Numbered from the stretch's first letter, positions 52,203-61,094 are shown. The stretch is 64,000 nucleotides of DNA from Dongia_A sp044226685 (GCA_044226685.1 JBGAGP010000006.1:1-64000), one strand, 5' to 3'. The notes: a model not told the origin generated them from the sequence alone. Translations and numbers: made by a program.

Positions 52203-53147
52203 ATGTTCAGACCCATCCACCTGGTTCCGGCCAATACCCGCATCAACTTCATGCGCGGGCACAAGATCACCTTCGTGATCTCGCTGGTCCTGATTCTCGG
52301 CTCGATCGGCCTGCTGTTCACCAAGGGCCTCAATTTCGGCATCGACTTCGCCGGCGGCATCCTGATCGAGGCGCGGGCGCCGGAGCAGCCGGACATCGGC
52401 CAGCTGCGCGAGCGCCTCGGCGGCCTCGGCCTCGGGGAGGTTTCGCTGCAGTCCTTCGGCGACCAGAACGACGTGCTGATCCGCCTGCCGCAGCAGGAAG
52501 GCGCGGAGAAGGAGCAGCAGGAGGCGGTCGCCAAGGTCCGCGCCGAACTGGGCGACAAGTGGGAATACCGCCGCACCGAGACGGTCGGCCCCAAGGTCGG
52601 CGGCGAGCTGGTCAAGAACGCGGTCATCGCCGCGCTGCTGGCGATGGGCGGCATCTTCCTCTATGTGTGGATCCGCTACGACTGGCAGTTCGGCTTCAAC
52701 GCGCTGCTGGCGATGTTCCACGACGTCATCACCACGCTCGGCCTGTTCTCGCTGCTCGGGCTGCAATTCGACCTCGCCACGGTGGCGGCCATCCTCACCG
52801 TCGCCGGCTATTCGGTAAACGACACCGTCGTCATCTTCGACCGCATCCGCTACGAGATGCGGCGCTTCAAGTCGATGCCGATGGGCGAGCTGATCAACCT
52901 GTCGATCAACGAGACGCTGAGCCGCACCACGGTGACCAGCGGGCTGACCTTGATCTCGGTCATCGCGCTGTTCCTGTTCGGCGGCGAGGTGCTGCGCGGC
53001 TTCGCCGTGGCGCTGATCTGGGGCATCGTGATCGGCACCTATTCGACGATCTGCGTCGCGTCGCCGCTGCTGCTCTACGCCAACCTGCGGACCTCGAAGA
53101 TCCGCGGCGGCGAAGACAAGACCGCGAAGGCCGCCGAGCGCGCCTGA
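52203..53147 (+). CDS. secF: Protein translocase subunit SecF
   Basis: A 314-residue partner of SecD with six helices: FGIDFAGGILIEAR in the first periplasmic segment, TVAAILTVAGYSVNDTVVIF (conserved Asp) and LSRTTVTSGLTLISVIALFLFGG. Starts 13 nt after secD with GGAG upstream. Confidence 0.97.
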   Translation: MFRPIHLVPANTRINFMRGHKITFVISLVLILGSIGLLFTKGLNFGIDFAGGILIEARAPEQPDIGQLRERLGGLGLGEVSLQSFGDQNDVLIRLPQQEGAEKEQQEAVAKVRAELGDKWEYRRTETVGPKVGGELVKNAVIAALLAMGGIFLYVWIRYDWQFGFNALLAMFHDVITTLGLFSLLGLQFDLATVAAILTVAGYSVNDTVVIFDRIRYEMRRFKSMPMGELINLSINETLSRTTVTSGLTLISVIALFLFGGEVLRGFAVALIWGIVIGTYSTICVASPLLLYANLRTSKIRGGEDKTAKAAERA

Positions 53148-53187
53148 TCCGCATCGACTGGCGCCCGCGCGGCGCGGAGGGTCGACC

Positions 53188-53571
53188 ATGGACGTGACGC
53201 CGCTGATCCCCCAAGGCAAGCAGGTCATCGACGCCTATGGCGATGGCGGCTTCCGCGTCTCGGGCACGCGCGTCGAGGGCTCGGTCATCGTCTTTCCCGA
53301 CCGCCTGTTCGCCTGGAGCGCCATCGCGCTGGCGGAGGTGACCGCCGCCACGCTGGACGCGGTGACGGCCGCGGGCCGGGCCGGGCAGGTCGACCTGCTG
53401 CTGCTGGGCACCGGTCCGCGCATGGCGCAGATCGACCGCGGGCTGCGCCAGGATCTGCGCGCGGCCGGGGTGGTGATCGAGGTCATGGATACGGGGGCCG
53501 CCTGCCGCACCTACAACGTGCTGCTGGCCGAGGGGCGCAAGGTGGCGGCGGCGCTGATCGCGGTGCAGTAG
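53188..53571 (+). CDS. Mth938-like domain protein (DUF498; NDUFAF3 homologue)
   Basis: A 127-residue protein of the Mth938/DUF498 family. Landmarks: VIDAYGDGGFRVSG, GSVIVFPDRLFAW, LLLLGTGPRM and DTGAACRTYNVLLAEGRKVAAAL. The human member NDUFAF3 is a complex I assembly factor, and alphaproteobacterial homologues are known to lie next to secDF. It follows secF by 40 nt and may be the last gene of the sec transcript. Confidence 0.9.
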   Translation: MDVTPLIPQGKQVIDAYGDGGFRVSGTRVEGSVIVFPDRLFAWSAIALAEVTAATLDAVTAAGRAGQVDLLLLGTGPRMAQIDRGLRQDLRAAGVVIEVMDTGAACRTYNVLLAEGRKVAAALIAVQ

Positions 53572-53658
53572 GCGACCGTCCCTGCCGCCTGGCGTTGGAC
53601 CTTGCCGATTGGGGGCGTTGGACCCATCCTCAGCGCCAGGGAAATCCGAGTCGCGCAG

Positions 53659-54873
53659 ATGGACCTGGAAACGGCAACGCAGACCAGCGGCACGGAGGCA
53701 GGCGATTTCGCGGCCGGCCTCGCCGCGTTCGACGCCTTCGGCCAAGCCACCCGCCGCTCGGCGCGGGATGGCGTCGAGGTCTTCGAGAACGAGTTCTGGA
53801 CCGCGAAGCAGCGCCAGGCCCATTCGCTGCACGAAGTCTCCTACCGCGCGTGCTTCAAGCCGCAATTGCCGCGCTTCTTCATCGAGCGGTTCACGGCTCC
53901 GGGCGGCGTGGTCTATGACCCCTTCGCCGGCCGCGGTACGACGCTGATCGAGGCGGCGCTGCTCGGGCGCCGGGCGATCGGCAACGACATCAATCCGTTG
54001 AGCGCGATGCTGGCGGCACCGCGCCTCGACCCGCCGGGTCCGGAGGCGATCGCCGACCGGGTGGAGCGATTGTCGCGCATTTTGCCGGAAGCCGAGATCG
54101 ATCCGGCACTGCTGACCTTCTATCATCCGAACACGCTGCGCGACATCGCGCGGCTGCGCGCGCATTTCCTGCGCGGCGATGGCGACGTGGTCGATGCCTG
54201 GCTGCGGATGATCTGCCTCAACCGGCTGACCGGGCATTCCAGCGGGTTTTTCTCGGTCTACACGCTGCCCCCCAACCAGGCGGTGTCGGTCGCGCGCCAG
54301 CGCAAGATCAACCAGCAGCGCGGCCAGGTGCCGCCGGAACGCGACGTCTTCGCCATCATCCTGAAGAAGAGCCGCGCGCTGCTGAAGGACGCGCTGCCGG
54401 CCGTTTTCCAGCGCGATGCCGGGCCGATCCTGACCGGGCCGGCGGAGCGCACGCCGGACATCGGCGATGGCAGCGTCGACCTCATCGTCACCTCGCCACC
54501 CTTTCTCGACGTGGTCGACTATCCGGCCGACAACTGGCTGCGCTGCTGGTTCGCCGGCATCGCGGCGGACTCGGTGCCGATTTCGCTGCATCGCGGGCTG
54601 GCGGACTGGGAGCGGTTCGTCGCCCGCTGCTTCGCCGAATTCGCGCGCGTGCTGCGGCCGGGCGGCATCGTAGCCTTCGAGGTCGGCGAAGTGCGGGGCG
54701 GCAAGGTCGCGCTGGAACAGGCGGTGCTGCGCGCGGCGCAAGGCATCGACGTCGCGCCCCTGGCCGTGATGGTGAACAGCCAGAGCTTCACCAAGACCGC
54801 GCAATGCTGGGGCGTCGACAACAACAGCAAGGGCACCAACAGCAATCGCATCGTGGTGTTCGAGCGGCGCTAG
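53659..54873 (+). CDS. DNA methyltransferase (N4/N6-amino class)
   Basis: A 404-residue amino-methyltransferase. AdoMet site DPFAGRGT (residues 87-94) precedes the catalytic motif TSPPF (278-282). The Ser-Pro-Pro-Phe form is typical of N4-cytosine enzymes, but N6-adenine cannot be excluded. A long insert between the motifs (about 110-270) probably carries target recognition. No restriction enzyme is nearby, so it is solitary. The ATG at 53659 starts the homologous part. It is not the CcrM/GANTC enzyme. Its stop TAG shares CTAG (54870-54873) with the stop of the opposing gene. Confidence 0.85.
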   Translation: MDLETATQTSGTEAGDFAAGLAAFDAFGQATRRSARDGVEVFENEFWTAKQRQAHSLHEVSYRACFKPQLPRFFIERFTAPGGVVYDPFAGRGTTLIEAALLGRRAIGNDINPLSAMLAAPRLDPPGPEAIADRVERLSRILPEAEIDPALLTFYHPNTLRDIARLRAHFLRGDGDVVDAWLRMICLNRLTGHSSGFFSVYTLPPNQAVSVARQRKINQQRGQVPPERDVFAIILKKSRALLKDALPAVFQRDAGPILTGPAERTPDIGDGSVDLIVTSPPFLDVVDYPADNWLRCWFAGIAADSVPISLHRGLADWERFVARCFAEFARVLRPGGIVAFEVGEVRGGKVALEQAVLRAAQGIDVAPLAVMVNSQSFTKTAQCWGVDNNSKGTNSNRIVVFERR

Positions 54874-56786
54874 CCTCCGGCCGGCGTCCATGCCGGCACG
54901 TCGATGTGATCCGGCGGCAGCCCGTCGCGGCAGCGGCGCCAAGCCGCTTCGAAGCCGGCTTCCAGGTTGCGGGTGAACAGCGCGCTGTCGAAGAGCGGCA
55001 TAGACAGCCGGTTGGCGGCCAGCCGCGCACGGATCACCGCGTAATACGCGCGATCGCCGGCGAGACGCAGGGCCAGGGCGCGATAGGTCTCAACATCCCC
55101 GGCGATCAGCTCCGGCAGACCGATCGCAGTCAGGGCGCTCGACGATACCCGGGAGGCGAAAGTGGCGCCGCGCAAGGCCAGGTGGGGCGTGCCGGCCCAC
55201 AGCGCATCGCTGCAGGTGGTGTGCGAGCCATAGGGCGGCCCGTCGAGGGCGAGATCCGCGAGACGCAGGCGGGCGAGGTGCTTCGGCATGGGGATGCGCG
55301 GACCGAAGATCACCCGTTCCGGCGCGATGCCGAAGTCCCGCGTCCGGGCGCGCAAGGCCTCGGTCGCCCAACGATTGTCGTCAAGCAGCCAGAGCACGGA
55401 TCCTGGCCGCGCCCGCAACAGCTCCATCCACAGCGCGAAGTTTTCGCGGTTTGCCTTGAAGGCCTGGTTGAAGCAGCAGAAGACGAAGGCATCTTCCGGC
55501 AATCCGGCGGTGGCGCGGGTGATCTTGTCGCCGATCTGCCGCTTGCGATCGTTCGGCATGTAGGTATGGGGCAGGCGCAGGATCTTTTCACTGAACTCCG
55601 CTTCGCTCCCCGCCGGGGCGAGCACCGGATCGGCGACGATGTAGTCCACCCAAGGCGCGCCGAGAGTTCCGGGAAAGCCCAGCCATTGCATGGTGACGGG
55701 CGCTGGCCGGTGGGCCAGAATCTGGCTGCGCGAGCCGGTCGTCCAGCCGGGGAGGTCGATGGCGATGGCAATGCGCTCGGCGGCAACGGCGCGGGCGGCA
55801 TCCTGGTCCGACATGCCGCGAATGGGAATGACCTTGTCAAAGGCGGCGAGGACGCGGTCGCGATACACGCTCTTGCGGTCGCGGCTATAGTCGAAGGCGA
55901 CGATCTCGAATCGCGTTCGATCGTGCAGCTCCGGTATTTCCGAGAACAGATGCGTGAACGGATGGTCGTGCAGATCTGGCGACAGGTAGCCGATGCGCAG
56001 CTTCCCGTCATCGATTTCGGCGACGGGCCGGTGGGGCACGGGTGCCAGGGACTTGTGGTAGCCCGCCATCTGGCGGCCGGCAGCGAGCTGGTCCTGCGCC
56101 GTGACTCCCGGCATCGCCAGCAGGGGGAAGGGCGGCGCCCGGTCCGTGGGATGCGGGCCCCGGCGCAATGCCGACAGGATGACCGGTTCGAGGGCTTCCG
56201 CGGTTTCCCAGTCGCCAATGCGGCGCGCCTGATGCGCGGCGCTGATCTTGTACGTCAGATCGGGCGACAACTTCGCCGCCTCGGCATAGTGGGTCGCGGC
56301 GTCCTTCAGGCGGCCGAGGCCGACGAGCACGTTGGCAAGGTTGTTGTGAGCGCGGAAGTGCCGCGGCTCCTGCTTCAGCGCGCGCTCGAAATGCGCGACG
56401 GCATGCTGAGGCTTGCCCTGCGCCACCAGGACATTGGCGAGGATCACGCGGCCGCGCAGCCGGTCGGGCAGGATCGCGAGGCAGGACTTCAGCGCGTCCG
56501 CGGCCTGCTGCAGGCGGCCGGTGCGATGGTAGATCCAGCCAAGATGTTCGAAGGCGACGGCGTCGCGCGGCGCCAATTCGATCGCGCGCCGCAGGGCGCT
56601 TTCGGCCTCGGGGTAGCGACCGCGCATGAGGAGCGCGTAGCCAAGGACGCGCCAGGCGCTGTTGTCCTCCGGCGTCCGGGCGACCAGTTCGCGCGCCTGC
56701 CGCTCGGCGGCTTCGGCCTGGCCGGAATCGGCCAGCGCCGCGACCGCGTGATAGGGATCCCCGGGAGGTGATGTGTTCTCCGCCAT
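54870..56786 (-). CDS. TPR protein with SPINDLY/O-GlcNAc transferase-like (GT41) domain
   Basis: A 638-residue protein. Residues 10-190 are about five TPR repeats (AWRVLGYALLMRGRYPEAES, AFEHLGWIYHRTGRLQQAAD, AHNNLANVLVGLGRLKDAAT). Residues 270-620 match the GT41 catalytic region: RIGYLSPDLHDHPFTHL, QWLGFPGTLGAPWVDYIVAD, FCCFNQAFK, LLDDNRW, ERVIFG and LDGPPYGSHTTCSDALWAGTP. Members use UDP-sugars (GlcNAc, or GDP-fucose in plant SPINDLY) to glycosylate proteins. Bacterial targets are largely unknown, flagellins in some species. Tail-to-tail with the methyltransferase gene. Confidence 0.92.
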   Translation of the reverse strand: MAENTSPPGDPYHAVAALADSGQAEAAERQARELVARTPEDNSAWRVLGYALLMRGRYPEAESALRRAIELAPRDAVAFEHLGWIYHRTGRLQQAADALKSCLAILPDRLRGRVILANVLVAQGKPQHAVAHFERALKQEPRHFRAHNNLANVLVGLGRLKDAATHYAEAAKLSPDLTYKISAAHQARRIGDWETAEALEPVILSALRRGPHPTDRAPPFPLLAMPGVTAQDQLAAGRQMAGYHKSLAPVPHRPVAEIDDGKLRIGYLSPDLHDHPFTHLFSEIPELHDRTRFEIVAFDYSRDRKSVYRDRVLAAFDKVIPIRGMSDQDAARAVAAERIAIAIDLPGWTTGSRSQILAHRPAPVTMQWLGFPGTLGAPWVDYIVADPVLAPAGSEAEFSEKILRLPHTYMPNDRKRQIGDKITRATAGLPEDAFVFCCFNQAFKANRENFALWMELLRARPGSVLWLLDDNRWATEALRARTRDFGIAPERVIFGPRIPMPKHLARLRLADLALDGPPYGSHTTCSDALWAGTPHLALRGATFASRVSSSALTAIGLPELIAGDVETYRALALRLAGDRAYYAVIRARLAANRLSMPLFDSALFTRNLEAGFEAAWRRCRDGLPPDHIDVPAWTPAGG

Positions 56787-56865
56787 GATGCAGTCCAGTC
56801 GGCCAGGCGGGGACTATAGCCGCCCGTTCCGCGCCGATCCACGCAGGCAATTGGACTTGCCGGAC

Positions 56866-56896
56866 AAAAAAAGAACGGGGCCCCGAAGGGCCCCGT
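56866..56896 (-). terminator. Rho-independent terminator with UUCG tetraloop
   Basis: On the minus strand a 9-bp stem ACGGGGCCC / GGGCCCCGT around TTCG, then TC and seven T (56866-56872). It ends the PuuD-like gene 24 nt after its stop. Confidence 0.9.
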
Positions 56897-56919
56897 CCAA
56901 TCGTCGATGCGGTATGGCT

Positions 56920-57495
56920 TCAGCCGATGAACTTGGCGAGCACCATGCAGTAGAGCATCGGCAGCGAGAGCATCGTATTGACGCGCGAGAAGATCATCGC
57001 CTTGCGCGCCGACGCCTTCTTTTCGTCGGGTGTTGCCTCGACGATGCCCAGGGCCTTCTTCTGGTTCGGCCAGATGATGAACCAGACGTTGAAGGCCATG
57101 TAGATTGCCAGCCACATGCCGATGCCGATGGTCTGGTTGGCCTGGAAGGTCAGCGCCTCGACCAGGTACATGTTCATCGCGGCGGTGATCAGGCCGAACA
57201 GCACGGTGCCGGCGGCCGCCCAGCGGAAGTAGAACAGTGCGGTCGGCGCGATGACCTTGCCGATGGCCGGCTTCTGGTCATCGGGAATCTTCGGCATCGA
57301 GGGAATCTGGACGAAGTTGAAATAGTAGAGCAGGCCGATCCACAGGATACCGAACCAGACGTGGATCAAGCGCATCACGCCGGCCCAGAACGTATGATCA
57401 CCCAGCGAATCCAGGTGGCGGATCACCAGCACCAGGATGGCAAGAATCAAGCCCGCGAGCAGGACGCGATGCAGATTCTCAAAGAACTTCCCCAT
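56920..57495 (-). CDS. Urate hydroxylase PuuD N-domain-like membrane protein
   Basis: A 191-residue protein with about five transmembrane helices: LIHVWFGILWIGLLYYFNF (His in the first conserved helix), FYFRWAAAGTVLFGLIT and IYMAFNVWFIIWPNQKKAL. It matches the membrane domain of PuuD/urate oxidase-type proteins (PF06181) but lacks the C-terminal cytochrome c domain of the full-length enzyme, and no purine-catabolism gene is near. Urate activity is therefore doubtful. The ATG at 57495 is preferred over 57525. Followed by a strong terminator. Confidence 0.82.
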   Translation of the reverse strand: MGKFFENLHRVLLAGLILAILVLVIRHLDSLGDHTFWAGVMRLIHVWFGILWIGLLYYFNFVQIPSMPKIPDDQKPAIGKVIAPTALFYFRWAAAGTVLFGLITAAMNMYLVEALTFQANQTIGIGMWLAIYMAFNVWFIIWPNQKKALGIVEATPDEKKASARKAMIFSRVNTMLSLPMLYCMVLAKFIG

Positions 57496-57546
57496 TTTTC
57501 GACCCCAGAAACGTTGCAAAGACACGGTCAGTTTGATCGTCGCCGT

Positions 57547-57574
57547 ATTCTACAGGATGCGGTAGATGTGACAA
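57547..57574 (-). promoter_or_regulatory. Sigma-70-like promoter of the PuuD-like gene
   Basis: On the minus strand TTGTCA (57569-57574), a 16-nt spacer and TAGAAT (57547-57552), about 50 nt upstream of the start codon. Confidence 0.5.
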
Positions 57575-57613
57575 CGAACTTGTGGGAAACCACAGGAATA
57601 TGGGGGTTAATTG

Positions 57614-58453
57614 GTGGCCGACCCGTTCGACTACTGTCTCGATCAAGTGAAGCAGGGCGATCGTGACCGCCACCTGACGCTGCTCTTCGCGCCCGAGGCC
57701 GCGCGGGGCCATCTGGCGGCGCTGGCCGCCTTCAACCTGGAACTGGCCCGCACGCGGGACCAGGTGAGCGAAGCGCTGCTGGGCCTGATCCGGCTGCAAT
57801 GGTGGCGCGAGGCGATCGGCGAGATCCAGGCCGGCGGCCGCGTGCGCGAACACATGGTGGTCCAGGCCCTGGCTGCGGCGAGTCGCGCGCGCGGGCTCGA
57901 TGCCGGACGGATGCTGGCCATGATCGAGGCGCGCGAGTCGGAGCTGGAAGACGGGGCGCCGCCGTCGCAGGCGACGTTCGACGCGCGCGCCGATGCCACG
58001 GCGGGCGCGCTGCTGCAATTGTCGCTGCAGGCACTCGGGCTCGACGCGCCAAACCTCGCGGAGCCGACGAGACAGATCGGGCGGGCCTATGCGGCCGCCG
58101 GCATCGCCCGATCCGTACTGCGCGATGCGAGACAGCGGCGGCTGCGCCTGCCGCAGGAGGTCTTGGGCGCGGCCGAGGTCGACGTCGACCGGCTGTTCGA
58201 TCTGAAGCCGCAGCCGCGGCTTGCCGACGCCGTGCGCCAAGTCGCGGAGGAGGCGGCGCGGAACCTGGCCGCGGCGCGCCGGCATGGGGTGCCCCGACGC
58301 GCCGGTCCATTGATCCTGACCGCCAGGATCGCCGCCCTGCACCTTGAGCGGTTGCGCCGGGCAGCCTACGATCCGTTCCACCCGGCCCTGGCCGACCAGC
58401 ATCCCATGGACGCGTGGCGGCTGCTGTGGTCCAACCTCACCGGTCGCTTCTAG
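57614..58453 (+). CDS. Squalene/phytoene synthase-fold protein (NDUFAF6-like)
   Basis: A 279-residue protein of the SQS_PSY family. The N-terminal CLDQVKQGDRDRHLTLLFAP and IRLQWWREAIGEI resemble the NDUFAF6 branch, whose human member is a complex I assembly factor. The Asp-rich DxxxD sites of true prenyl synthases are not preserved, so prenyltransferase activity is unlikely. Start taken as GTG 57614 with GGGGG 7 nt upstream; a TTG one codon earlier is possible. In relatives it follows secDF and the Mth938 gene. Confidence 0.85.
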   Translation: MADPFDYCLDQVKQGDRDRHLTLLFAPEAARGHLAALAAFNLELARTRDQVSEALLGLIRLQWWREAIGEIQAGGRVREHMVVQALAAASRARGLDAGRMLAMIEARESELEDGAPPSQATFDARADATAGALLQLSLQALGLDAPNLAEPTRQIGRAYAAAGIARSVLRDARQRRLRLPQEVLGAAEVDVDRLFDLKPQPRLADAVRQVAEEAARNLAAARRHGVPRRAGPLILTARIAALHLERLRRAAYDPFHPALADQHPMDAWRLLWSNLTGRF

Positions 58454-58492
58454 CCCCGGCCGCTTCTAGCCATCGTCAACCAAGGAAGAACC

Positions 58493-59323
58493 ATGACCAG
58501 TCCCGCCATCATCACCGTGGCGATCACCGGCAGCCAGCCGACCAAGGAACAGAATCCGGCGGTGCCGATCCATCCGGCCGAGCAGGTGGAAAGCACCCAG
58601 GAAGCGTTCGAGGCCGGCGCCAGCCTGGTGCATATCCACGTGCGCGACGAGGCAGGCAAGTCGAGTTCCGACATCGAGCGCTTCCGCGTGGTCCAGGAGG
58701 GCATCCGCAAGCATTGCCCGGGCATGATCATCCAGTTCTCGACCGGTGGCCGCGGCCGCCTGGCGGAGGAGCGCGGGGCCTCGATCAAGCTGAAGCCGGA
58801 CATGGCGTCGCTCGCCACCGGCTCGGTCAATTTCGCCACCATCATCTACGAGAACCCGCCGCAACTGGTGGAGGGCATGGCGAAGGACATGCTCGCCAAT
58901 TCCGTCAAGCCGGAGGTCGAGATTTTCGACCTGGCGATGCTCTACAACGCCAAGACCCTGGTCGAGAAAGGCCTGATGCAGGCGCCGGCGCACGTGCAAT
59001 TCGTGCTCGGCATTCCGAATGCGTTGCCGGTGCGCGAGAAGCTGCTGGATTTCATGATCGCGGAACTGACCGACCAGCTGCCCGGCGCCACCTGGACCGC
59101 GGCCGGCATCGGGCGGCATCAGCTCGACGTCAACCACTGGGCGCTGAAGCGCGGCGGGCACGCGCGCACCGGGCTCGAGGACAACATCTTCTTCGAGAAG
59201 GGCCGGCTCGCCGCCAGCAACGCCGAATTGGTCAAGCGGGTCGCCGATCTGTGCGGGAAATACGACCGGCATCCGGCCAGCGCCGCGGAGGCCCGCCAGC
59301 TGCTGGGCCTGCGCGCGGCGTGA
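58493..59323 (+). CDS. 3-keto-5-aminohexanoate cleavage enzyme family (BKACE)
   Basis: A 276-residue zinc-dependent beta-keto acid cleavage enzyme. These condense a beta-keto acid with acetyl-CoA to give acetoacetate and a CoA ester. Seen: VHIHVRDEAGKSS (zinc His-x-His and catalytic Asp/Arg) and RTGLEDNIFFEKGRLA (zinc Glu and CoA region). The substrate varies widely in the family (3-keto-5-aminohexanoate, dehydrocarnitine, beta-ketoadipate and others). AAGGAAG precedes the ATG. Confidence 0.93.
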   Translation: MTSPAIITVAITGSQPTKEQNPAVPIHPAEQVESTQEAFEAGASLVHIHVRDEAGKSSSDIERFRVVQEGIRKHCPGMIIQFSTGGRGRLAEERGASIKLKPDMASLATGSVNFATIIYENPPQLVEGMAKDMLANSVKPEVEIFDLAMLYNAKTLVEKGLMQAPAHVQFVLGIPNALPVREKLLDFMIAELTDQLPGATWTAAGIGRHQLDVNHWALKRGGHARTGLEDNIFFEKGRLAASNAELVKRVADLCGKYDRHPASAAEARQLLGLRAA

Positions 59324-59350
59324 CCGCCGTCCGGGAATCGCCGGCAAGGA

Positions 59351-60235
59351 CTACAGGCGCGGCGGCATCAGGTTCTTGAGGAAGCGGCGGATCACCTGGC
59401 TGGCCCGGTCGTCCATCCAGCTGATGTGATGCAGGCCGCGATTTTCGATGACGATGGACTGGCCGTATCTATGGCCAGCCATGTAGTCACCGCAGGTGCC
59501 GGCGTGGCCGGTGCGGTCGAACCACGGATCGTAGCGCGATACCAGGGACAGCACGGGTATGTCCGCCGGCGTCTTGAGCCCGGCCACATCCTCGGCGTAT
59601 TGCGTGGCGCCGCAGGTCCACCCGGTGAGCACGACGCCGCGGAATTCATGGCCCGGATAGTTGGCAGCCGCCAGCGCGCCTTCACCCAGGCCATAGAGGA
59701 TGATCGTGGACTGGTCGATCCAGGGAATCTTGCGCAGCTCCGCCAGGCCGACCATGATCTCGGCCTGGCGCTGGACATAGGCATCCGGGTTGAGGCCGGC
59801 GACGAAATCGAAGCGTACGCAATCGGATTTCCGCTCGCGGCTGTCGAAGCTGTCGGGCGCGAAGACGGCGTAGCCGATCGCCGCCAGCTCGTCGATGTCG
59901 CGGATCGCCTCGATCTTCAGGCCAGGGCAGTCATGCAGATAGAGCACCGCCGGCAGCTTGGTCCCCTGCGGGAAGCCGGAGAAGTAGTGCTCGACCAGGC
60001 GCAGCCGGCCGAACAGGCCGCGATGCCCCTTGGCGATGACGCCGGCGCCGATCTGCACAATGCCGTTGCGCCAGGATTGCAGCGCGGCCGGGGTCGTGTC
60101 GACAGTCCTGGCCGGCGGCTTCGGCGCCATCGCCGCCAGCGCCAGCAGGCAGGCACCGAGGCAAAACACCTTGATCAGGACCGCGCGACGCGGCGCCCGG
60201 TCCATGCCTTCGTGTGCGCGTGCGAGCAACGACAT
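59351..60235 (-). CDS. Dienelactone-hydrolase-like alpha/beta protein with altered nucleophile
   Basis: A 294-residue exported or membrane-anchored alpha/beta-hydrolase fold protein (hydrophobic segment at about 20-36). The nucleophile elbow reads YGLGEGALAA: Gly184 (GGT) stands where a Ser or Cys is expected in GxSxG. The acid (SRYDPWFD) and His (GLHHISWMDD) of the triad are kept. The oxyanion-region VLYLHDCPG is present. One base change, AGT to GGT, would explain the loss; it may be inactive or non-enzymatic. Confidence 0.8.
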   Translation of the reverse strand: MSLLARAHEGMDRAPRRAVLIKVFCLGACLLALAAMAPKPPARTVDTTPAALQSWRNGIVQIGAGVIAKGHRGLFGRLRLVEHYFSGFPQGTKLPAVLYLHDCPGLKIEAIRDIDELAAIGYAVFAPDSFDSRERKSDCVRFDFVAGLNPDAYVQRQAEIMVGLAELRKIPWIDQSTIILYGLGEGALAAANYPGHEFRGVVLTGWTCGATQYAEDVAGLKTPADIPVLSLVSRYDPWFDRTGHAGTCGDYMAGHRYGQSIVIENRGLHHISWMDDRASQVIRRFLKNLMPPRL

Positions 60236-60314
60236 GGTGTCCGGCTCCTCGCGTCAAGCAGCGTTGCAGCTTAGCGCAGACCACGCGTCGTGGCGAATGA
60301 CAGTGCGGCGCCGG

Positions 60315-61094
60315 TCAGATCGACCAGTCGCCGTGATAGGGCTGGTTCGGCGTCTTTACCGGCTCCGGCTTGACGGGCGCCGCCGGCATGGCGGGCGCGG
60401 CGTGTGCCGGTGCAGCCAGCCGCGCCAGGGCGGCGACGATGGCATCGGCCTCGGCGATCGCGCCGAAGACGCCATCCTCGACCGTCACCATGTGCAAGGC
60501 GGCGCGATGGGCCGCGGCATCGCCGGAGCCGCAGGCATCGCCGGCGACCAGGCATTCGAAGCCGCGGTCATTCGCCTCGCGCAACGTGCAATGAACGCAG
60601 ACGTCGGTGGTAACGCCGGCGAAGATCAAGCTGTCGATCCGGCGCGCCGCCAGGATCGCCGCAAGGTCGGTGCCCCAGAAGGCGCTGTTGGCGGTCTTGT
60701 CGATGACGAACTCGCCGGGGGCGGGCGCCAGTTCCGGCACGATCTCGAAGCCCGGCTCGCCGCGGATCAGGAAGCGGCCGAGCGGTCCCGGCTTGCCGAT
60801 GGCGGAAGTGCCGTCGGCGATGCGGGCCCGCTTGTGCGGCGGCACCTCGGCCAGATCGGCGCGATAGCCTTGCCGGGTATGCAGGATGACGAGGCCGGCA
60901 CGGCGTGCCGCGTCGAGCAGCCGTCGCGCCGGGGCGATGGCCGCCCGCACGCCGTCGAGGTCATAGCCCATGGCGGCGAGATAGCCGCGCGGATCGAGGA
61001 AATCCCGCTGCATGTCGATGAGGATCAGCGCCGTTCCGGCGGCGGCGAGCCCGCGATGAGGGAAGGGACGAGGCCTGGCCGAAACCTGGATCAT
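60315..61094 (-). CDS. Isochorismatase-like cysteine hydrolase
   Basis: A 259-residue member of the isochorismatase/cysteine hydrolase family with the full triad Asp27 (LILIDMQRDF), Lys133 (VIDKTANSAFW) and Cys166 (GVTTDVCVHCTLREA), plus the cis-peptide before the Cys. Relatives include biuret hydrolase, ureidoacrylate and N-carbamoyl amidohydrolases, and nicotinamidase. A Pro/Ala-rich tail follows residue 220. Substrate not assignable. Confidence 0.88.
   Translation of the reverse strand: MIQVSARPRPFPHRGLAAAGTALILIDMQRDFLDPRGYLAAMGYDLDGVRAAIAPARRLLDAARRAGLVILHTRQGYRADLAEVPPHKRARIADGTSAIGKPGPLGRFLIRGEPGFEIVPELAPAPGEFVIDKTANSAFWGTDLAAILAARRIDSLIFAGVTTDVCVHCTLREANDRGFECLVAGDACGSGDAAAHRAALHMVTVEDGVFGAIAEADAIVAALARLAAPAHAAPAMPAAPVKPEPVKTPNQPYHGDWSI

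Noticed and set aside
56920..57495. True urate oxidase (PuuD)
   Set aside because: The cytochrome c domain is missing and no purine-degradation genes are adjacent, so only the membrane-domain family is claimed.
57614..58453. Squalene or phytoene synthase in hopanoid or carotenoid synthesis
   Set aside because: The Asp-rich motifs needed for prenyl transfer are not preserved and no hopanoid or carotenoid genes are near.
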